Assembly: GCA_903772945.1 (NCBI GenBank) | Contig: CAICTM010001027.1 | Location: 1 to 39,617 of the forward strand | Direction: 5' to 3' | DNA length: 39,617 bases | From: Seminavis robusta | Taxonomy: Eukaryota > Bacillariophyta > Bacillariophyceae > Naviculales > Naviculaceae | Part shown: positions 1 to 11,970 of the stretch, piece after piece | Position numbering within the stretch: position 1 is the stretch's first letter | Layout of the letters: each line of letters opens with the position of its first letter | Program-made: the position numbers and the translations under genes | The notes under the pieces: model-generated | What the model was told of the DNA's origin: nothing | Seen by the model: only the letters and a program-made list of their open reading frames with translations | The model's database searches: none

Positions 1-2360
1 TGGATACTTATGCGGAATTGCTATTGGGTTTGTACTTCCCGCATCGATGTTTGGCTGATTTAAAAAAGTCCGTACCCCAGACCAACTATGCTTTCGCTGA
101 AAGACTTCGTGAAGAGTATGAATACGATGTTCTGAGAAAGCGAATAACGAAGAAACAGTCGTCTTCTCAGAAAGGAACCTGTCATTCATCCAGAACATTC
201 TAGACACCGCTTTCAACAAACCGAGGTATAAGGTGAAAGAGGATGATCTTCAACGAGTTACAAAGCACTATAGACCGGAAAATTGAGAGGAGAACATGTA
301 CGAAAAAGAATATGATGATGAGCACGAACATGAGCACGAACATGAGGAAGATGATCTGATTCAAAGGTTTACGAAGATTGCATACGTGATCTTGAGAGCC
401 AGGGCACACAAGATTCAAACCGGGACTTTCTGGCAAGCACATTTGATGTTCTTAGTTTTACGGCTATACGTCACAATGGGAGCGACAACGCAGGATACCA
501 CGTGCAGTTACCCATTCCTGAGAATTCGTTAGATGAAGACGATTTTGTTACCATAAGTGCTGACTTTCACACGACTGGCACTACAACGAGAAGCAAAGTG
601 AAACCGCCTACACCTCGATATCAACAGATCATTGAAGTTCTACTTAACAAACCGGAGTGCATCCAAAGGGCAAATGTATTTAAGTACAATCCTCAGGTTG
701 AAGTTCGCAGGCGAATGGAAGCTTGAGAAGTATAAGTGACTGGTGCAACCGCTGCCAATCTGAACGACAAAACAGAGAAGGGCTTCGAGTGTATCATTGC
801 AGCCTTCTTTTTGACATTTTATGAGAAGCTAAAAGGTGGACTTAGAGGCTGGAGTCCCGGATATGGGGTTGAAGGCAAAAGTCCGACTTCTCGTAAAAAC
901 CTTTTGTTTTGAAGGGAAGTCGTGGCACCCAACATGATTCTTCTTCAACATGGGCCTGGAGGAGTGGGAAAACTACCATAATTGACTTAGTCATGACCTA
1001 TGGCAAAGAATTCTGGCATTTTGATTGATCATCCATTAACGCCGAACCATTGTTGATCACTGCTATGTCGTGGGTTCTGCTACAATACTGCTGGGGAAAC
1101 AACGCATTCAGCTGTGGGATTGAACAGAACTCGGGAAAGTGTGGCGAGAACTTGGGTAGAAGAATGGAGTGACGCACGGATCTTATCATCGACGAAATTT
1201 CATTCGCGGGGGAACTTGACTTAGTGAAGATATTCCACTACACAAGACCTTGATGCAAGACGAATACCAACCATTTGGGGACTTAACTTGGTGTTCGGGG
1301 GGACTACTCTCAACTTTAACCAGTGGGACGCCCCCAATTTACAATCTTCAGCACACCATTCCTGAATTTCATGACTCTCTGAATTCATTTATTGAGTTAG
1401 ATGGAATGCACCGCTTCAAAGACGATCCTGAATGGGGGCAACGCTGTTTAAGATTCGTGAAGGGCGACCAACAGAAGAAGATATTGAGACCATCAATGAC
1501 CCTGCGTGGTTGGCCAACCCATGTTCCACCAGAGAACATTCAAGTTGCTACTTATCTGAATCGAGATCGAGATGCCATTAACTCAGCTATCTTCGAAGAA
1601 TTTTGCGGGAAGAACAAGCCTGCTGATGATTCCGTGCTGATGGATGCAGTACTCATTTTCATGGACGATCTTCAAATGGCCAATCAAGCAGGGACACTGG
1701 TTCCTGTTAAGAGCAATTCGGTTTTAAAGCACTTCTTTTCAACATGTGGAGAAGACTCGTTAAAACCCGGTTCGGACTCACGAAAACGTGTTGATCCTGC
1801 TTTGAAGTTATATAGGGGTGTCCTGTAATTTTTACAGAGAACACGAATGTTCCGAATGGAGAAGCCATTGGATCTCGGCTTTTTGTGAGAAAGGTGAATG
1901 TGAGGGATGGTTGCACCCCACCCATGATTATTCAACTCGACAACGGCTGCAAGATTCGGCCTTTTTTCTCAGTTCAAGTCAAATCTATCCTGTTGGAACA
2001 TGAAATGTAGACTATTATGCCACGTATCTTTTTATTAACGGAGCAAGATACACTTTCAGTACCAGATGTTTTTATGACGTAGAAGTTGTACACACCAAAA
2101 TGAAGGGTAAAGCAGTTCCGATTATCAGCAATTCTGCGACAACTGGACACAAATTACAGGATATACTGCAGTGTGGTTATTGGTACATTCATGGCGATAC
2201 TGTCAAAACTGGGCTTACGTGGTGTTATCAAGGGTGCGAACCATGAGTGGTTTGTTCTTATTGAAGAAGCTGGATTGAGATCCAAAGAACTTTGCCATGC
2301 CACAACGAATGAGAGACATGCTTGCAGATTTAAGGATACTATTGGCTTTCTGTCCTAGGA
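1..2360 (+). pseudogene. Decayed Pif1-like DNA helicase (mobile-element type)
   Basis: Pieces of one helicase can be followed across all three forward frames. An N-terminal piece (3-200) continues after a frame change at about 150-290, then through an acidic His/Glu repeat (DEHEHEHEHEE, 318-350) and further pieces at 500-725. A Walker A motif GPGGVGKTT is readable at about 943-985 and is followed by a stop. The longest open piece, 1250-1828, holds the QPFGDLTW and FIELDGMHRFKDDPEWG blocks seen between helicase motifs II and III. A late piece near 2100-2215 reads ATTGHKLQDILQ, the conserved C-terminal block of Pif1/RRM3 and Helitron helicases. Many stops and indels separate the pieces, so no product is expected. 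Whether it came from a Helitron or from the stand-alone Pif1-like families common in diatoms cannot be decided; the window edge cuts off the 5' part. I saw no Rep/HUH domain. Confidence 0.85.
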
Positions 2361-2882
2361 GAAGATCAATACGATGAAATGTTTCAGCGAGAAGACGGTT
2401 TCTTGTTATAAGTATAAACGTAGGGATATAGGGTAAATTAATCTATATATAAAAACTTTTATTACTACAACTACCTTTCTGAGAATCGCATTGCACCTCG
2501 TACGTATTCAATGTCAGTCATTGAAAAAAGATCAAGCGTCCAATCAAATCAGGCGACCCCGAAAAATTAGGAGCAACTTTTAAAATGTGAAGAACGCAAG
2601 GCGACTTTCATGTGCATGTACATGCGTTGACTGTATCCCGTCAATACAATACTAGTCGAATACGTAGACTTCTACAGGGCCTTCTAAGTAATGCGCGCCG
2701 GGTATAATTCAAACCTCTGCCCCCATCGGTACCATTACCCCTAAAGCAAATCGTCTCCAGGAGACGAAATACTTTACTTTTTCATTTTTGGCAAAACGTT
2801 TGGATCTTTCGAAAACGGTGTTCTGGTCAAATCCCATCATCACAACCAAACAGAACCACAACATCGACACAATACGTCGACC
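2361..2882. promoter_or_regulatory. Spacer and presumed promoter of the LYR-UPF0301 gene
   Basis: No gene is visible in this 520-base stretch. It holds an A/T-rich TATA-like run (TCTATATATAAAAAC, about 2440-2455). The final 100 bases before the ATG at 2883 are rich in CA and AAC, as is common in 5' leaders here. The promoter role is inferred from position only. Confidence 0.4.
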
Positions 2883-4509
2883 ATGGCAACCTCCAGCAAA
2901 CACGCAGTAATCCACCGTCGACTGTACCGTGCCCTGCTACGAGCCGTCAAGCCGTTTACGCCACCATCTCCGAATGCGGCCGTTCTGTCGTGTCTATTAC
3001 ATCGATCGTTTATTCCCGTGGATTTGGACGAAGAACTGGCGCTCAAGTATCGACGACGTGATAGTCAACAACAACTGCGATCCAGCAACTATGATTTAGA
3101 TTTGATGGAAGAAGAAGAAGATGATGAGGATGCCTTGCCACAACGGTTTGATGCCCATTTTCTGCTGTTTCGGAGGTTACTTTGGACGGTCTTTTCGGAC
3201 TCGGACACGTACAAGTTTCATCATGACGGGGTGACCCGCAATGATGACAGTCCACCATTTGCTCCGTGTTACTTTCATCCTCATCACGTCCATCGACAAC
3301 CCACCAAATTGAGAGATATGATTCGAAGAGAATTCCGAACGCCCGACATGGAAGCGTCGTCGTCGTCTTGTTCCGCTGCCTTTGCCATGGATGTGCGACG
3401 AGAAACGGCCTTTTTGGCACTCCGAAAACTCAATGAAAAATTGGCGTGGGCAAAGGAACTACAAGAGGAGCAGCAACGAGACGAGCCCAGTCACAACAAA
3501 CAGGCGGCCAAACATGTCGAACCTCTGATTTGGAACGACGCTACCGATATTGCTTCTCTCTTGAAACCGGGTGTCTTTCTCGTGGCACATCCTCACATGA
3601 CGGGATTCTTTCGAAAAACCGTTAGTTGTATACTGCAACATCACGGCAATGACAACCACAACAAAAACACTAATGAGGAGGATGATAATACTGACAAAGA
3701 CAAGCAACAAGTCACTTTGGAAGGAACTTACGGATTAATTGTCAATCGAGTCACACTCAAGGATCCCAGCAATAGCAGCGGCAGCAATTTGCAGCCATTA
3801 AACTTGGCCGAAGCACTGCCTCATCTCCCAAAAGATATTCTCGCTTCTCTCGGTACGATCCCCATGAAAGATGGGGGACCCGTTCACATGCCCACCATTC
3901 AAATGGCTCATACTATTGGCAGCAGCAACGACGACAGTAACGACACGGAAAAAGACGGCGACGTTGGTGGAATCCAATTGCCAAATGTCACTGGGTTGGA
4001 AGACGAAAAAGTTGTCGCGTACAAGGGGAATATCACAAATGCGGCAGAGGCCGTGGCGTCGGGTACACTTGATCGAGGTGAGTGAATTTAAAAAATAATG
4101 GTCGTGCGTACAAGCTCACTCAACAAAACAACAAATTTTGTTGGTTGTTAATTGGATTGCTGACTTGATTCGATTTGATTCCTCACCATCCTTCTAATCT
4201 GCTTTTGCTTCCAAAGATGATGTAACCTTCTTTGTGGGAGCAAGCTGTTGGTATCAAGGCCAGTTGGAAAGGGAAGTGGCAGAGGGATGTTGGTTCCTCT
4301 GCCGTGGACCGCCGGAAATCGTTGTTTCGGGAGCTTGTGAACATCATGATCTGGCTGAAGAGGAGGAGGGAGAGTCACGACCCAGAGCAGATTTGTGGTT
4401 ATCCATGATGTCTGCTTTTGGTCGAGAGGAAGCAAGGCTGGCACATTGGACCAATCCTAGCTTGACCACAGAAGACCATAAATATGGTGCTCCTTGCGAT
4501 GAATTCTAG
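2883..4509 (+). CDS. LYR-motif N-terminus fused to UPF0301/AlgH (DUF179) domain
   Basis: There are two exons, 2883-4077 and 4217-4509, with an intron GTGAGT...AAAG at 4078-4216; the spliced protein is 495 aa. Residues 13-26 read RLYRALLRAVKPF, a LYR motif of the Complex1_LYR type, and a later LRDMIRREFR (about 143-152) fits the end of that fold. A Glu/Asp-rich linker lies at about 75-83. From about residue 222 the UPF0301 (AlgH/YqgE) domain begins: KPGVFLVAHPHMTGFF, then GTYGLIVNR, and in exon 2 FFVGASCWYQGQLEREVAEG, which matches the family's gGPv...GwaGWgpGQLe region. An acidic, Asn-rich insert separates the first two blocks. LYR proteins usually bind acyl-carrier protein and serve mitochondrial Fe-S or complex assembly; UPF0301 has no settled biochemical role. 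A mitochondrial or plastid location is possible, but no clear targeting peptide is visible. The fusion itself is a sequence observation; the function is unknown. Confidence 0.85.
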
Positions 4510-5158
4510 CTAGCTAACAGTAGATCCTGGCTGGAGGTAATTCCGGAAACTTGCTACTAGTAGAAACAGACCTTCGACTGTCACTCCTTTTCGTTCAACA
4601 ACCAACAAAATACCGGTAGCAAGGAGGTAGCCAACGCTCGCTGCACAGATATACTTGGGAGAAAGCAGAACCGGTACCTTGTTTCAACTGCACATGTCCC
4701 TGCTGATGAGGATACCCAGGATTTCCAAATTCAATGGTATCCATTCATTACAAGGACTGCCAGTTTTCTTGTCTATTGGGCACATTTTGCAGTTCCAGCT
4801 TGCATCAACTTTGTGCTAGATACATGTACAGTATTGATGACAAGCCTTGGCAAACTTTACTTTGCGTTGCTGGCTTAAAAATAGCTATCGAGTTCGAAAT
4901 GATGAATCGAATCGAATCGAATTCGATCAAGATTGCTAGCTTCGATTCGATTTGCACGAATGATCCAAAGTTTTGGGGAAACCAACACGTCAGTCATTGG
5001 CCAAAGACACACGTACAAAATACCACGTTGGATGCTCGTACGTTTACCCAAAACGAGAAAGTATTCTACATACACAAGGCTTTTGCATTGGGATTCTCAC
5101 TTTTAGCTGCGGAACAAAAGCAGTACTTGTATCCTTCGTGTAATAGAAAGAAGCAACA
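4510..5158. promoter_or_regulatory. Spacer upstream of FBPase with TCGAATCGA cluster
   Basis: No supported gene lies here; the 149-codon open frame at 4734-5183 overlaps the FBPase start and resembles nothing. CTAGCTAGCTAA directly follows the previous stop. A dense cluster of GAATCGA/TCGATTC words lies at about 4888-4960 (for example GAATCGAATCGAATTCGAT), 200-270 bases before the FBPase ATG. The same word recurs in other spacers of this window (see findings). Confidence 0.45.
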
Positions 5159-6368
5159 ATGGCGGACAAGTTCGACGTCGTAAGTTATCTGTCTTTGTTT
5201 GGAGTTCGGCTCTGGGATGGTAATTTATAGAAACTGCTTCTCAGGATTTCTCTGTGCTTTATCCTTTCTAGGACGCCAAAACCTTGAACAGGTTTGTCAT
5301 GGCAAGCACCCATGACCACGATTTGGTCATTTTGATGAATGCCATCGGAACTTCATGCAAACTGATCACGTCTGCTGTGCAGCGTGCCGGTGTTGCCAAG
5401 CTTTATGGTTTGGCGGGAGAGGTCAACAGCACTGGAGACGACCAAAAGAAACTTGATGTTATGTCGAATGATATGATGATCAATGCATTGGTCAACTCTG
5501 GAGTCTGCTGTGTCCTTGTTTCCGAGGAAAACGAAGAACCAATCATTGTACCTCCCGGAAGGGCCGGAAAATTCTGTGAGTTACTATTGGGTTTATTGGA
5601 AGACTTGCTTATCCAGACATATTATGGGCCAATTTTCTCACCAGATTTATTTTACTGTGTACAGGCGTTGCATTCGATCCTTTGGATGGATCCAGTAACA
5701 TTGATTGTAATGTTAGTGTTGGAACCATCTTCAGTGTCTACGAACGAAAACCTGGCAGTGACGGAAATGCCGATGATCTTCTCCGTTCTGGAGCTGACTG
5801 CGTCTGCGCTGGATATGTGGCCTACAGTTCTGCCGTGGAGATGGTCTTCACATTCAAGGGTGGAGATGTCCATGGTTTCTGCCTGGATTCCACCATTGGA
5901 GAATTTGTCCACACCAGAGAAAAGATGATCTTCCCACAGGACGGAGGAAAGACTATCTACTCGGCCAACGAGGGAAATGCTATCCACTGGGACCAGCCAA
6001 TTCAGGATGCTATTGCCGAATTCAAAAAGGGAGAACCCAAGCCTTACTCTGCTCGATACGTCGGATCGATGGTGGCTGACATTCACCGTACCATCCTTTA
6101 TGGGGGAATCTACCTGTACCCAGCCGACGTGAAATCTCCAAAGGGAAAGCTTCGTCTTCTCTATGAAGGTATTCCCATGGCCATGATTATTGAACAGGCT
6201 GGGGGAATTGCTTCCACTGGTATGTTTGAGGGCAAGATTCAGAGAGTTTTGGACCTTGTACCCGATGAAATCCATGCAAAGTGCCCCATCATCATGGGTG
6301 GAAAGCGCGATGTCCAAATTGTGTACGATCAATACAAGAAGCAAGGAGTCGAAACACCCACCCTTTAA
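5159..6368 (+). CDS. FBP: Fructose-1,6-bisphosphatase, cytosolic type
   Basis: There are three exons, 5159-5179, 5272-5575 and 5665-6368, giving a protein of 342 aa, the usual family length. It hydrolyses fructose-1,6-bisphosphate to fructose-6-phosphate in gluconeogenesis. Diagnostic segments are STGDDQKKLDV, VSEENEEPI (metal site), DPLDGSSNIDCNVSVGTIF across and after the second splice (Mg-binding Asp residues), SARYVGSMVADIHR, GGIYLYPAD and YEGIPMAMIIEQAGG (substrate pocket). The first exon codes only seven residues (MADKFDV) before a GT-AG intron. There is no signal or transit peptide. The Cys-containing regulatory insertion of redox-controlled plastid FBPases is absent, so a cytosolic, non-thioredoxin enzyme is inferred. 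The gene converges on the PDZ gene, with 296 bases between their stops. Identification is firm. Confidence 0.97.
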
Positions 6369-6664
6369 ATTGGTACTTTCACGGAGTGAACGAGTGAACC
6401 TCTTTTCATAAAGTCTTATGAGCGGACAGTATTTTGTACCGCTTCTCTGCAAAATTCTCAGCCAGCCTAAGGAGCAAAATGAATGTTGCCATAGCTTCTA
6501 AGTTTATTAACAGTGTTCCATATAATTTTATTCTGGAATGTGGAGCTATTGATCCCGGCGTCAACTCCACCGGGCGAGTAGCCTTTGTGACACAATGCAA
6601 CAATCAGATTTGGTTGCGAGGTGCAGGAATCATCAAAATCAACAACTATTACAACATCATTAAT

Positions 6665-9600
6665 CTATTTGTCAATAGCGACGAGCCCTTTGCCCATTAG
6701 GCTCCAAGTTGTGGGTTCTGGCATCAAGGTGCTCGTTCCATATGTATCAGTGGGCGTCTCCATTTTTCGTCGGGCTCTTCGTAGACGGAGCAGAGACCCC
6801 GATAGCTCTGTATTCAACGCACTCCGTGTCCCACGCCTCAGCACACGCTGGAGGATTTGCAAGGTGTCAGAGCAAAGGTCGTGGGTACGGCTCCACTCGG
6901 CGAATGCCTCTAGGAAATCACCTGGTACGGATTCGTCTGATAGGAATACCACCAGGTCCAACACTTCTGACTTGCTCGCTTTGCATGCTCCTTCCTTGTA
7001 CTCCAACATCATGCGCAACTCATCAGGAACACTGATCACTTGCTCTTCTAATGGTTCAGCGGCTAGCGACATTTGGCGCAGGAGTCGGGTGGCCCTCTTC
7101 AGGGTAAGCAGCATGTCCTGCCCGCCCTTTTCCAGCGCTCTCTGTGTGATATCTCTCATGAATTCGAGGACTAGTAACAGAACCGAGCTGTCACGCGAAA
7201 GAGCGGGGCGTTCCACAATCTCGCCAGCTGGAGAAAGGTACAAAGCGGGGCAAATCAGGTAATGTTCAGAAGCGACAAACAAACACCCAAACAAACAACT
7301 TACCAAGGTCCAATGCAAGCTCGTGCTCTTGGCTCTTCATGCTCAATTTGATCAGCATGACGAGGTCACGTCTATATCCAAGATGATCACTTGAATTCCG
7401 TGATGCAACGCTGAAGAAATTCTTCCTTCGTGACTTGATGTCGGCTTTGTTTCTAGAACCACTGTCATCGAGTGACAGCAAACACCACTCCTATAGCAGC
7501 CAAAGCAGAAACGCAACAATCAGGTACACAATGCGGCAACCCAATTGAACCGGAATATAGTCTTGAGCTTACCTCTACCAACGCAGCGTCCTTTCTTGCA
7601 CCGTCGTGTCCATCGTGAGGATGAAGCAAGTTGGACAGATAGTAATAATACAAGTCTTTCATGTCCGCCTCCGAAGCCTTGTTTGTCCCAGCCGGGACAG
7701 GGGACTCTTCTAGCAAAGCCTGTTTCACTTGCCAAGGGCACAAATCAGGGTATGCCGAAACGCAAATATCGACTAGAACCTGGCGACGATCTGCGCTAGG
7801 CTCTTCCCTGATTCGCGGGAGACACTGTACGACGGCAGAAAGCATGGTCTGACAAGGACAAAGGAAAGCACCGGCAATATCAGAGAGCGAGAGGACGCAG
7901 GGATTTCTCCGCAACAATAGCACAAACTTACGGGCTCATACAGAATCAGCGCGTTGCGCCTCGTGAAGAGCTTGGTGATTTCCTTGTGTCGCAGATCATG
8001 ACCCGCAAGCTCGAGCAACTTCTCAATGACATCAGGGAATTCCAACGCAGCCGAGTATGCCAGACAAGTGTGCAACTTCACGTAAGCTCCATATGTCTCG
8101 ATGAACTCAATTAGTTCAGAAGTGTCAACGATACTATCATCGTTGCGGCTGGAAGCGACTTTTGGTAAAAGCCGCTGGGTAAAGTAGTAGGTGACGAGGA
8201 AGCAACTGGAAGATGTTGAAGAAACAGTGTGAGAACGACCAAAGCAGTGCACAAGATGGGGGCAACGTCTCACACATGTGCTTACGTTTCTGCTCGGGTC
8301 TCAACATCCAGTTCTTGGTCTTCAATTTGTTGTCTCAAGTCTCCTGATCGGGTGCCATTGGTAGAACCAACCGTGAAGGCAGTCTTGGGAGACGCATCGC
8401 TGAGGCTGTCCATATCGGAGAGCATGCTCCGGCTGAGAGTTTCACCTGCAGTCGGTGAGCGCTTTGCGTAAGGCCAAAGAACGCGACGTGACTCCCACGG
8501 CAACGGCCGAAATGTTTTCAGCCAAATCTCAAGAGCCTCGTCCAAAACGAACCGAGTGGCCAAGATGACGGAGCTTCCCGCCTCAGGCCGTGTTCTCCCA
8601 AGGAAAGGCACCAAGCTTGACTTTAACAGGCCAGAGGCGGTGCCATCCCCAATGGCAACTTCGTCGGGCATGGTCGATGCGAGGTTGGTGGACAAATCAA
8701 ATAGAACCGCAGAAATCTCAGCTGGCGGAAGCGCCTTACTCTTTTTCTTTTTGGTAATAATTTTGGCCATAGTCTCACCAAATAGAAACGCCCCCAACCC
8801 CTGGGTGATGGCGTCGTCCATGCTGCCACTACGAGCCACCTGATCTTCTTTTTCTTGATCTTCCTCCTCATCTGAGCTATCTGATTCGCCGTTTTCTAGC
8901 TTTTCCCTAGCAGCCTCGAGGGATTCCAAGACCTGGCGCCGCCAAATCTCATCGTGTGCTGCCAGTCGAAGAAGTAGTTCATCACCATCCACGTCATCCA
9001 TATCACTTGCTTCACTATTGGCATCGGACGAAACATAGCTCCCACCACCACCTGTTTGCTGCCGCGAACTGTTTTTCATATTGTTGAGTGTCACAGGCAA
9101 CGATACCGCGTCCAAGACGTATCTTCGGCGAGTGCTGGCTCTACTTCGAAGACTGATGGACGAATTCCAGCATCGGAAGGATCGCAAGTCTTTTCCTCTG
9201 TCCAATTCTTCCATGCGTCGATACAAATTATCGGCTCCGACAATGGCTCTTCGTCCCAATTCCAACATTTCCGATTTCGATCTGGATTGTTCCGTGACAT
9301 CTACCGGCACCGAGTTGTTGTTGTTTTGTCCTGCTGTTTGTGATCTACGCGGTCGTAGGAGCTCTGAGAAGTTGTCGTTCCACGCAAAGTATTGGCTGGT
9401 AAAGGCTTTTCGTTCCAATGATCGCCATTGAGCAACTTGATCCGATATGATATCATCCATTGATTTTTCAACTTGATTTGCTGCTGCTACTTCTTGCTGA
9501 CCACTAGCCTCTGGTGGCTCCGATTCGGCGGGGACATCCGACTGGTTGGTGGGTGAGAGAAGAGATTTGGTGGGTGATGATAAATTACTGGTTGGCGAGG

Positions 9601-10558
9601 GACTCGTCGTCTCTTGTTTCTTTTCTTCTTGGATTTGCGGAGGACGGTTCCTTGTTGTTCGCATTTGAGGATTGTCGACGAGTGATATGTTACTCATGTG
9701 GTCTACCATTGGGAACAAGGAGAAAAGTTCAGCAGCACTTTCCTCCGTGGCAAAGGACTTTCTCGCTTCGGCCGCTTCAAACTTTTCAAGTTTTTCGAGC
9801 CCTTCAGCAGCCATCCGTAGATGTATGACTCTCTTGTAGACTCCCGACGAATCAGGGTTGCTCAATGGCTGAAGGCGTTCCATGAGGAGGTTAAAGGGCA
9901 GATTGACGAGACTCATATTGTCAATAGCGAGAAGTATGTCCCCTCGTTGAACGACCCCCGCCAATTGTGCAGGGGATGCTCTGCCATCAGTCAAGGGATT
10001 CAGGTGCTGGACAATCACTCTTCCTCCAACAAACGTCAGTTTCATCCCGAGCGAGACATCGCCATACACTTCACCACCATCGTCGTTGACATCCTCTTCC
10101 TCTTTGACTGTCGTCGACTGAGCTTTGGGTGACGCTTTGCCAGAGTCCTGCTTTCGAATGGCTCTCCGGATAAGTGTTGTTTGGTAGTGGGTGAGAGGAA
10201 GGGGAATGGAAGGTGGCTTCGTGACGGCATCGTTAGTGCTTTCTTCCTCTTTCACACTCGCAAAAAAAGCCACTCGATTCCTCTTCTTGCGTCTCTTTTG
10301 CTTCTTCTTTGCTTTCGATGGACTACTACTACTAGTACTACTCGCAGTGATTGTCGAAGCCATATTATTCACTTGTTGTCTCGGTTTGTTCTTCTTCTTC
10401 TTTGTGTTTCGCGCGAGAGACGTTGACGAAGACGAGGCTGTCTTTTGTTCACTACCACTATTCTCTTTGTTACTCGGAGTCTCCTGTGACGACGAATCAT
10501 CTTCTTGCTCTTCCGGAATGGTCGCTTCTTGCGGATTCACGCCTTTGCTTCCGGCCAT
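6665..10558 (-). CDS. PDZ-domain protein with long disordered regions, function unknown
   Basis: There are five exons on the minus strand, 8286-10558, 7932-8205, 7573-7848, 7304-7490 and 6665-7227. All joins have GT-AG ends and the phases sum to 1190 aa. The first 160 residues are low-complexity, Ser- and Glu-rich, with Lys/Arg runs (KKKKNK, KKKQKRRKKR) that could act as nuclear or nucleolar signals. A PDZ domain follows at about 165-250: LTFVGGRVIVQHLNPLTDG, then GVVQRGDILLAIDNMSL and the terminal strand RVIHLRM; the carboxylate-binding loop is degenerate. Acidic linkers (EESDSSDEEEDQEKEDQ type) lead into a C-terminal half predicted mainly helical, with no family I recognise. It may be a scaffold protein. 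It is divergent from the acidic-protein gene across a 635-base spacer. Confidence 0.87.
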
Positions 10559-11193
10559 GGTATTGGCTACGATAGTTGTCGACTAGACTAGGGCCACCAA
10601 ACTAACTCTAAAGTCGTAGTATGGCTTATTGCTGTTCTCACTTTGAGAATTGGAACTCTACTACAGTACTAGTATGCGTCAACGCTTGTCAACCATGGCC
10701 AAAACATTGGGGATGAAGTGTCCTCGCGGCGGGTTGGTGTCATCAGTGGAAACTCCAGCAGCGCCACGGTGCACCCAATCGATTGGCTCAATCGAAGTTC
10801 AACTTTCTTTCGACCGTCCTCGAATTCTTGAAATTGTTCAATCGATTCGAGTTAAATCGAATGAGTCAAATAAAGTCGAATCGAGAATCGAATTCAATCG
10901 ATCCGGTCACAGTTCCTCAATCGGTGCGTTTCTCGTTTGATGGTTTTTGATGTTTGATGTTGGCTCTTTGGAACAGATCGACGATGGACCTCAACAGCAC
11001 AACGAATGAGGGATTTCGCTGGATGACTTATTGATATCCATCACGGAGAGAAACGACAGAATGATGGTTGCGTTGAGGTGTGCAATGCATTGACCATTGC
11101 AACGTGGAAGGAACAAAGCTCATAATTCGGACAAAGCAAGTTCATCGTTGTCTATCTATTGCTGCTATCTATCACATTGCATTTATTTTGACC
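10559..11193. promoter_or_regulatory. Bidirectional spacer with dense TCGA/ATCGAT words
   Basis: This spacer lies between two divergent genes (PDZ protein on minus, acidic protein on plus). About 135 bases (10775-10915) are packed with AATCGATT, GAATCGA, TCGAATCGAGAATCGA and ATCGATCC words, much denser than the flanks and similar to the cluster upstream of FBPase. The role as a shared promoter is inferred from position. The in-frame extension of the acidic-protein ORF back to 11080 also lies here. Confidence 0.5.
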
Positions 11194-11970
11194 ATGATGA
11201 AGTCGGCCACCTTTATCGATGCTGCCAAGCCTGTTTTGTCTCATGCTGATGATGATGGTTGGAACCTGACCGCGGGGATCAACAACACGACCTCGAATCC
11301 ATTTGGTTCCGTCTTGTTCACCGCTCCTCCACAGCCATGGACGACCAAGAGTCTCCCCGAGGTGGTCGTGTCGGAAGACTCCTTTTCCTCGGAAGAAGAT
11401 GTTTTGTCGGACGACGAGGATGATGCCGCCTGCTCCGAGTCGGCACTGAAAGCAGTCGAAGAGGTACTGAGTGGTGGCGCTGAAGTGGATGTTCCATTCT
11501 ACACAAAGGAAGAGACTCTGTACGTCATTACGGAGGTGCTCGAGGAGGAGGAGGACAAGGAAGAAGAAGAATCGAAGCACGATGGCATTCTGGAATCGAT
11601 TCTGGAGGAAAAGGAGGAGGAGGAGGAGGAGGAGACTGACAAGGTTGTGGTATCCTCGATCATCATTGAGCCCAAGAGCAACGGTTTTGCCTCCAAGGTA
11701 CACTATCCGACGGCTGCTCTGGACAACTTCAAGGCCATTAATATGGCGCTTCCAAAGAGTGTCAAGGTTGTATCGTATGAAGATGATGATGTCTCGGTTC
11801 TGTACGATGATCCCGAGTGGGAGGATGAAATGTGCATCCCACAGTCCACGCTCGACTGCCTCGCAGCCGTCTTTGACGGCGAGGAAGAGTTCAACGAGTC
11901 CGACTGTGATCATTCGGACAGCGACGAAGACGAAGACGAAGACGAAGACGAATGGAATAATGAATGGTAG
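11194..11970 (+). CDS. Highly acidic protein, function unknown
   Basis: This single-exon gene codes 258 aa from ATG 11194, which has a favourable ACCATGATG context. The frame stays open to an ATG at 11080 (296 aa), so the start is not certain. The protein is dominated by Asp/Glu runs: about residues 85-102 (EDSFSSEEDVLSDDEDD), about 142-178 with two long Glu blocks, and a DEDEDEDEDEW tail. Between them lie ordinary-looking segments, for example FKAINMALPKSVKVVSYEDDD and DDPEWEDEMCIPQSTLDCLAA. I recognise no domain. Similar acidic low-complexity proteins act as histone or ribosomal-protein chaperones or bind calcium; nothing here selects between these. Codon use and the polyadenylation signal downstream favour a real gene. 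Confidence 0.65.
   Translation: MMKSATFIDAAKPVLSHADDDGWNLTAGINNTTSNPFGSVLFTAPPQPWTTKSLPEVVVSEDSFSSEEDVLSDDEDDAACSESALKAVEEVLSGGAEVDVPFYTKEETLYVITEVLEEEEDKEEEESKHDGILESILEEKEEEEEEETDKVVVSSIIIEPKSNGFASKVHYPTAALDNFKAINMALPKSVKVVSYEDDDVSVLYDDPEWEDEMCIPQSTLDCLAAVFDGEEEFNESDCDHSDSDEDEDEDEDEWNNEW

Noticed and set aside
4734..5183. 149-codon open frame upstream of FBPase
   Set aside because: It runs into the FBPase start in another frame, is made partly of the TCGAATCGA cluster, and shows no domain.
5652..6452. 266-codon open frame on the minus strand
   Set aside because: It is antisense to the main FBPase exon; a shadow caused by codon bias.
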